From: Paraburkholderia madseniana
GTDB lineage: Bacteria; Pseudomonadota; Gammaproteobacteria; Burkholderiales; Burkholderiaceae
DNA: 47,587 nt
NCBI RefSeq assembly: GCF_009690905.1
Contig: NZ_VOSW01000071.1
Span: 1 to 47,587 of the forward strand
Direction: 5' to 3'
Shown here: piece by piece, positions 42,308 to 47,587 of the stretch
How the letters are laid out: each line of letters begins with the position of its first letter
How positions within the stretch are numbered: the stretch's first letter is position 1
The notes under the pieces: generated by a model
The model's input: the letters and a program-made list of their open reading frames with translations, nothing else
What the model was told of the DNA's origin: nothing
Database searches by the model: none
Position numbers and translations under genes: made by a program

Positions 42308-43939
42308 CTACGGCAGGTCGTTGAGAATTGCAGTTCCGTCCGGCGTCCCAAGGCCCGTGCACGCATCCCAGCCCGGGCCGGCGTCATAGCCTTGGACGGT
42401 ATCTGTAATCGCGTTCGTTCCGACCGTGACGTCATGAACGACACCGTTTGCGGCCGCGCCGTAAAGGAAAGGATTCAGGAACCCGACGTTTTTTTGCTTT
42501 GCTTGGTTGATCTTCGCTATGAGGGCGGCCATGAGAGGTGCGACCGCGCTTGTTCCACCGGACGCGCCCTCGTACGTATCAACGCGGGTGAAATAATTCG
42601 TGGCGCTCATCGCGATGTCGGGAACACCGCGGCCAGGCTGCCCGTTGTCTAGAGAGACTGGCAGATTTGCGTTGGCTTGATAGTCTGGCACGGGGAATTT
42701 CTCACTGACTCCGCCTCCACTTGCCCACCCACCTCCACCGTATACATTCACGTTGAACGGCGTGCCGTCGTTCCAGGTCACATCCTGACCGGAAGCAGAA
42801 TCGATCTGGGTGCCGCCGCAGGCGAGCACCAAATCGTCACTCGCGGGATGATCCACATGAATCTTTCGGTCGGTCCATTGGCTTGCACTGAGGTCGGCGG
42901 TTCCGTGATCGCCGGACGAGACGCAGACGGTGATTCCAAGCGTGCCGGCTGTGGCAAATAGCTCGTGGTACGCATCGAGGGCTTGCTTGTCGACGTAGTC
43001 TTCCGGCATACCCCAACTTATCGAAATGACCCCCGGCTTTCGTTCCGAGTCGTGAACGGCAGCACTTATGGCATCTAGCATGCCTTGGTCGCCATTGTTG
43101 TTAGGGGCGAAATATATAACGATGTTCGCCTTCGGCGTTACAGCCCCTGCCACTTCGATATCCAGCATCACTTCGCCATCGGCCGAATCTCCGGATGTAG
43201 GATTGTTTCCCGCGTGGTCGACGGAGACTGAAGAAATGTCCGGAACGGGTGAGCCTATTTCCTGAAAAAATGCCTGCAGGTCACTATTCTGGTAGCCACC
43301 GCCCAGTTCGATGATGGCGATTGTTTGCCCGGCTCCGTCCAGTGTTGTATCCCCTAGCTCGACGGGAAAGTTATAGCGGGAGGCGAAAACTGTCGCAGCC
43401 ACGCCGTTCTGTCCACCGGGTCCATCAAACGTCGCACTCTTAAGGCGGTGCGGCGATCGGCTTTTTGGGCGGGTATCTAGTCCGAAAACCCCCGTTATGA
43501 CGGACTCGAGGGTTTGTGGGACAGAGATCTCGCCGCGTCGTCCACGATATGTTCCCGTTGCGTGGTGATATAACTGGACGTCGGCATGAAACGCCGCCAG
43601 CAAGTCCCCGAGCCTACCTTTCAATACGATCGACCGTTCTATAGCGCTCCGATGTACCACTGTCAAATTGTGCGCGTATGCGAAATGCTCGATTTTGTCG
43701 AGATCTGCGCGGTCCGCCCCGTGTTTCTTCTCCAACTCTTCAAGCGTGAGATATTTCCTTCGCGCCAACGGTTTGCTTGCGAGTTCGTACGCCTTTGCAA
43801 CAAGCGCGCGAGGATCTCCCACTGAACGGACGCGCACTGTCACGCTGGCTATTTCCTTGGGATCGATGGGGCCTGCCGGTCGAGAATCAGGTAGGAGTGT
43901 TCGTTCGCTTCCACGGATAGGTACATAGATGGCGACCAT
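42308..43939 (-). CDS. Kumamolisin-like serine-carboxyl peptidase (family S53)
   Basis: A 543-aa protein. ATG 43937-43939 has GGAGA seven bases upstream and is preferred over 44035. It has an N-terminal pro-domain (about residues 20-165: RKYLTLEELEKKHGADRADL, LLAAFHADVQLYHH). The catalytic domain contains a Glu-x3-Asp pair in DGEVMLDIEV, the oxyanion Asp in SSGDHG, the nucleophile Ser in GGTSAVAP, and a C-terminal calcium-site-like GWDACTGLGTPDG. These are the signatures of sedolisin/kumamolisin enzymes, acid-active endopeptidases that mature by cutting off the pro-domain. I see no classical signal peptide, as is common in bacterial kumamolisin-like proteins. Confidence 0.9.
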   Translation of the reverse strand: MVAIYVPIRGSERTLLPDSRPAGPIDPKEIASVTVRVRSVGDPRALVAKAYELASKPLARRKYLTLEELEKKHGADRADLDKIEHFAYAHNLTVVHRSAIERSIVLKGRLGDLLAAFHADVQLYHHATGTYRGRRGEISVPQTLESVITGVFGLDTRPKSRSPHRLKSATFDGPGGQNGVAATVFASRYNFPVELGDTTLDGAGQTIAIIELGGGYQNSDLQAFFQEIGSPVPDISSVSVDHAGNNPTSGDSADGEVMLDIEVAGAVTPKANIVIYFAPNNNGDQGMLDAISAAVHDSERKPGVISISWGMPEDYVDKQALDAYHELFATAGTLGITVCVSSGDHGTADLSASQWTDRKIHVDHPASDDLVLACGGTQIDSASGQDVTWNDGTPFNVNVYGGGGWASGGGVSEKFPVPDYQANANLPVSLDNGQPGRGVPDIAMSATNYFTRVDTYEGASGGTSAVAPLMAALIAKINQAKQKNVGFLNPFLYGAAANGVVHDVTVGTNAITDTVQGYDAGPGWDACTGLGTPDGTAILNDLP

Positions 43940-44693
43940 TAGCACTTCTCCATAGTCTTTAAGAGCGAAGTTATGTGCGACCCAGAGTACTACGCATTTG
44001 ATATCGCGAGGGCTCAACAGGCGAGTGGTGTTCAATTTGGCAAGCTACTGTCGAGGCGCTAGAGTGTTCTTGTCTGCAAATGACCGTCCTTCTTCCGCCG
44101 CGAACACCGATTGATTTCCGCTTACGTCGTGAATGAAGATCTGGGTATGTTTTGCGTTAACTTAAAAAGTAGTGATGCTAAGTATATGTTTGAACTAAAG
44201 CTCTAGTTGATGTGTCAGCCCCTGGATTCTCGCTCAACGGAAATTCCGATGAGCCTGAGCAATGATTTGCCAAGGCGGCTTAGGTGCGCTCGTGTTCCCT
44301 AATGATATTAGGAGAATAGTTGGGAAAAGCGACATAGGGTAAACCTGTGAAACCTGCAATCTTTACCTCTGCCGCCTACCTTTGACGTCACGAAGGCACC
44401 CACTACGCAAACGTGGCAGTTCTGGGCGACGCCGAAGAGATCGTCGTGAAGGCTGCCAACGACAAAGGTGAGATAGTTGCCCGTGGATCGATCATCCAAG
44501 GACACGGGACGCGGCGTGCGCCATTCTTGAAGGAGCTAGGGAGGCGTTTCTCCGGCGCGCTAAGATGTGTTCGGTTACCTTGCGCTGATCGGATACTGCG
44601 ATGTACTGGAGTCGGCTCTCAACTTATATTGAATCGTGGTTGAGGTTGCTTCTGCAGTACACCGGTCGCCAAGTTCAGTCGGTGGCGGGCACG
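43940..44693. other. Intergenic region without a convincing gene
   Basis: About 750 bases between two minus-strand genes. 44140-44215 is AT-rich, plausible for the S53 promoter. An inverted repeat CCTAAT GAT ATTAGG lies at 44298-44312. Frames of 65-79 codons on both strands (for example 44413-44643 plus, 44308-44505 minus) have no SD and no recognisable content. Confidence 0.4.
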
Positions 44694-47192
44694 TCATCGG
44701 CCCCATCGGACATCAACATTCATGGTGGAAGACTCCGTTGGATCATTCATCTCACCGCCAGACCAGCGTGCTTGGACCTTCCAACGACCGCGATCCTGCG
44801 GCACTACACTGTCACGGAAATTTCCGTTTTCGTCTGTTAGTACTAGGTGTGTGATGACCGTCCCGGAAGGTGAACGATATTCGACTATCGTTGGACTGTT
44901 TGCTGATTTTGGCGAAACCGCTCCTCGTATCGCGAGCGGCCGGTCGATGTGCCCGATGCACGGGTCCAACTGGCCACTGTCGTCGCCCTGTTTCTGCTTG
45001 CAATGTAGATCGACGGAACCTGGTCCCGCTGTGACCTTCGCCAGGATCGTTATCGCGCCAAGAGCCATGTAGTGCACTCCCGGGATCAGGTTTGCGGGCG
45101 TGTCTTTGGGAATGCGCCCTGTGTCGGTCAGCATCTGTTGTTGCATTCGCACCACGACGGGGAGCTCTGCGTGCTGCCCCGGACGCCGTTTTGCAGGCGG
45201 CGTCACCAGCACTGTTATCACTGCATCTTGGCCAGGTTTGAGCGTAACTGCAGACGGCATTGCTTGTACTTTCCAGTCGGGCAGCGACACCGCGGGCGCC
45301 ACGAAGTACGTCTCTGGCATCATACAGCTCGGGTCGGATGCAATTTTGAATTGCGTGCGGACGCCGCCGCGTTCGATGTCCTGGTGATGGAACTGAAATG
45401 CGAACCGGGTCGAGGTATGGATTCGGTTCGCCGGACCGCTGGCGACCGCTTCGACGCTTACCGACCCGACTTTCGCCGTTGTCCATTCCAGCTCTGCCAA
45501 TGCGCTAGAGCCGGCCACAAGCTGCTTGAGGTTGACGGTTCCCAGATTCGGCCTTTTCGGAGCCGCCGCGCAAACATTCGCAATGACCGCCGGCTGCTGC
45601 ACACTCACACCCACGTTCACGTTGTCGACGGCTCCTGTGCTTCGATCGTGCACGCGAACAAAGATCTGGTTTTTATGCCCGGTCCAAGGCGGCACCAGCG
45701 GAATCGGAACACGGACCCTCGCATCTGCGTCAATAAGATCGTTGATCGCGATATCGCTTGAAATGGACGCTGTGTCCTGTGTTTGCGCGAGGCCGTTCAG
45801 GATCGCACTACCAGCGAAGCGGATTATTCGTTGTTGGGGTGGCGGAAGCGATTCGAGATGTGCGATCGACACGCTGCATTGCCGTACTTTGGCGTCTCCG
45901 CCGACGTAGCCGTTGAATCGGATCGACAGCCCCAAAACGGAATCGCTGAACGTTTGTCCCGGTTTTAGCGTGGCATTTGTCAGTTGGTCCGCCGGAAACA
46001 GTGTTCGCTCTACATGGTGCGCAGGTGCTCCGGGAATGTCACTAACACTGAACTCGTGGATGTTTGTGATCAATACCCCCTGATCGGGGATTGTGCTTAC
46101 GGGGATCGACGGGAAGGGTGAGGGCACGTCACCGCCGATCGGCTCCCGGCACTCAACAAAGTAGCCCGAGAACGTCGGCCACGAAAGGTCCCCGATCGAG
46201 AGTCGAATTACATTGGGATTGGTGTCCGTGGGTGGCACCTCCAATGGGTTCATCAGAAATGTCTGAGTAAACGGGCCTCCGGAAATAAGATCGAAACTGG
46301 GTGTATTGGCCGCGTTGATCCAACCTCGGCTCACCCTTGAGTAACCCGAGAACTGGGTGAGCGAATACGATATGCCCATAATGTCCCAGCCGGAGATGCA
46401 TTCGGCTCCGCTTGCGGGTAAGGTTGAATTGAATGACGTAAAGCTGAAATACGCAGAGCAGTCCCCATAGTGCGACAGCTCGCCTGACTGATGCCCCAGT
46501 TCATGCATCAGGGACGTCACCCCCGAGTCCGTACTGTCCTCGTTCGCCCAGCTTGCGCTCACCACCAGGTTTCCGAGGGCGGTCCCCGTTGCAATGGTGA
46601 ATGGAAAGTCATTGCCAAGGCTCTGATCGCCAAAGGAGTGGACATTTTGCAGAATGACCAGGCGGTTGTACGACGGCAAAACTTGGCACACAAAAAGCAA
46701 CAGTGGATTCGAGCAGATCGATTGCACTACGTTCGCGGTCACATCGGGAACGAGTGCATAGCTCGGGGGGATGTTAGTGGTTGTCTGATACCAGTTACCG
46801 TTGTTTCTTCCATAGTCCTGCCAGCTATGCGGTGCAGGCCACCAACCGTCCGCAGTCTGTGGGTCCGACAATACCGTAAATTCGAAGCTCGTCTGACCGT
46901 AGCTAACCTGCTGCCACCAGGAGCCTGCCACTGAATTCAAGAGGTTTTCCCACTCGGCTGGAGTGTGCCGTGGCGCCCCGACATTTGCCGCATACCAAGC
47001 GGACTTAACGGGACAGGTCTCGGTAGAATTTGGACACGGGCTGCCCACCGGGAACTCGACAGGGATGACCAGTACCTTCTGCAGCCCGAGTGGCGATGAA
47101 GTAAAAGGTTGATCAGCAAAGGCACTTGAACAATAGAGCACTATTGTAGCGATCGTTGAGAGTAGTGGAAGCAGTCGCGCTAGAGCAATCAT
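44694..47192 (-). CDS. Secreted M6-like zinc metalloprotease
   Basis: An 832-aa protein. ATG 47190-47192 follows GGAGAT and begins a signal peptide (ALARLLPLLSTIATIVLYCS, cleavage near AFA). The zinc site is HELGH (His230, Glu231, His234) with a further His at 241. A Met-turn-like SGWDIMG follows about 35 residues later, then the VECREPIGG and VLITNIHE strands usual after the catalytic domain of M6 (immune-inhibitor-A-like) proteases. The C-terminal 400 residues are beta-rich, probably several Ig-like domains (VTLKPGQDAVITVLVTPPA). It degrades extracellular proteins by family analogy. It is on the same strand as the S53 peptidase, 750 bases upstream, and probably has its own promoter. Confidence 0.85.
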   Translation of the reverse strand: MIALARLLPLLSTIATIVLYCSSAFADQPFTSSPLGLQKVLVIPVEFPVGSPCPNSTETCPVKSAWYAANVGAPRHTPAEWENLLNSVAGSWWQQVSYGQTSFEFTVLSDPQTADGWWPAPHSWQDYGRNNGNWYQTTTNIPPSYALVPDVTANVVQSICSNPLLLFVCQVLPSYNRLVILQNVHSFGDQSLGNDFPFTIATGTALGNLVVSASWANEDSTDSGVTSLMHELGHQSGELSHYGDCSAYFSFTSFNSTLPASGAECISGWDIMGISYSLTQFSGYSRVSRGWINAANTPSFDLISGGPFTQTFLMNPLEVPPTDTNPNVIRLSIGDLSWPTFSGYFVECREPIGGDVPSPFPSIPVSTIPDQGVLITNIHEFSVSDIPGAPAHHVERTLFPADQLTNATLKPGQTFSDSVLGLSIRFNGYVGGDAKVRQCSVSIAHLESLPPPQQRIIRFAGSAILNGLAQTQDTASISSDIAINDLIDADARVRVPIPLVPPWTGHKNQIFVRVHDRSTGAVDNVNVGVSVQQPAVIANVCAAAPKRPNLGTVNLKQLVAGSSALAELEWTTAKVGSVSVEAVASGPANRIHTSTRFAFQFHHQDIERGGVRTQFKIASDPSCMMPETYFVAPAVSLPDWKVQAMPSAVTLKPGQDAVITVLVTPPAKRRPGQHAELPVVVRMQQQMLTDTGRIPKDTPANLIPGVHYMALGAITILAKVTAGPGSVDLHCKQKQGDDSGQLDPCIGHIDRPLAIRGAVSPKSANSPTIVEYRSPSGTVITHLVLTDENGNFRDSVVPQDRGRWKVQARWSGGEMNDPTESSTMNVDVRWGR

Positions 47193-47587
47193 TTGAGTAT
47201 CTCCGTCTGTCTGTGGGCGCCAGAAGCAGTCTTCAACGACAGCAATTGCCGAACACCGGATCGATTCCCTCGTTTGCGAGATGGGTCGATGCTTCTCTTG
47301 GTCCACAATGCGTCGGGAAAATCCTAGATCGTCAGGCCGAGCGCCGCTGCCCCGACCTTGGATTCAAAACTCTGCACCTATAATTTGCGTGCGCCTCGAT
47401 CGGATCAAGAGCCTGAGCTTAAATGCATGTGAAAGGATTGGTGTGCGAATTCCAGCAGGCTGGGGGGCGACAATGAGTACGTCCGGTGTACCGACATTCA
47501 TCTTGGCCGGTAGTGAGGAGTCGGAGGCGGCGTAGCCGCCGAAGACGACGAACTGCCGGCGGCGCCGGATCGGCGGGGCTTAGGATG
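47193..47587. other. Upstream region of the metalloprotease; no clear gene
   Basis: 395 bases to the window edge. It holds the metalloprotease promoter, not identified precisely. A perfect inverted repeat GGCGGC GTA GCCGCC lies at 47526-47540. The last three bases are ATG after TTAGG and could be the start of a gene beyond the window. A plus-strand 20-codon frame from 47473 is too short to judge. Confidence 0.35.

Noticed and set aside
1..47587. CRISPR arrays, tRNA or rRNA genes, integrase and attachment sites
   Set aside because: I looked for regularly spaced repeats, cloverleaf-like segments with TTCGA loops, tyrosine recombinase motifs and paired direct repeats and found none that I can support.

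Overview
The window is GC-rich, densely coding DNA from a proteobacterium, most likely a member of the Burkholderiaceae (Burkholderia, Paraburkholderia or Caballeronia type). This rests on composition, Shine-Dalgarno style, an IS3-family element and the protein families present; no rRNA, tRNA or core housekeeping gene is visible to confirm it. The content is that of an accessory region or genomic island: conflict/defence-type genes, many hypothetical membrane proteins and lipoproteins, secreted hydrolases, one insertion sequence and several broken genes.

Layout. (1) 0.1-7.5 kb: assorted hypotheticals: a small protein possibly related to McrB-type N-terminal domains, a zinc-binding CoiA-like protein, a secreted NlpC/P60-like enzyme, an AlbA_2 (Schlafen-type) protein, a frameshifted defence-like gene, a frameshifted membrane protein, and a 158-aa protein preceded by a striking run of palindromes. 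(2) 7.8-17.0 kb: a defence island. It holds a RloC/AAA_13-like SMC-type ATPase with zinc hook and C-terminal Rx5H motif, a decayed small gene, a large helical-repeat (HEAT-like) protein overlapping a PD-(D/E)XK nuclease-like gene, a HEPN-like (Rx5H) protein, and a convergent second AlbA_2 protein. (3) 17.0-25.0 kb: membrane proteins and a three-gene operon whose last gene appears to be split by a complete IS3-family element (19560-20809). (4) 25.3-31.5 kb: an orphan beta-helix tailspike-like protein, hypotheticals, two small lipoproteins and a three-gene operon of small and exported proteins, followed by 1.2 kb with no convincing gene.

(5) 32.7-40.6 kb is the most interesting block. An LCAT-type alpha/beta hydrolase is followed, after a plausible promoter, by a tight three-gene operon. 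All three products carry an effector-associated domain 1 (EAD1)-like module: EAD1-trypsin, EAD1-iSTAND-like, and a 1318-aa STAND ATPase with C-terminal EAD1 and a second trypsin-like protease. Shared EAD1 modules are expected to pair homotypically, so the ATPase would sense a trigger, the iSTAND protein would act as adaptor, and the two proteases (perhaps with the lipase) would be effectors. (6) 40.7-47.2 kb: a convergent set of small ORFs, a lipoprotein, a kumamolisin-like S53 peptidase and an M6-like metalloprotease.

The novel-system candidates are block 5 and the HEAT-like/PD-(D/E)XK/HEPN trio of block 2. All family assignments were made by eye from motifs; no database search was run.
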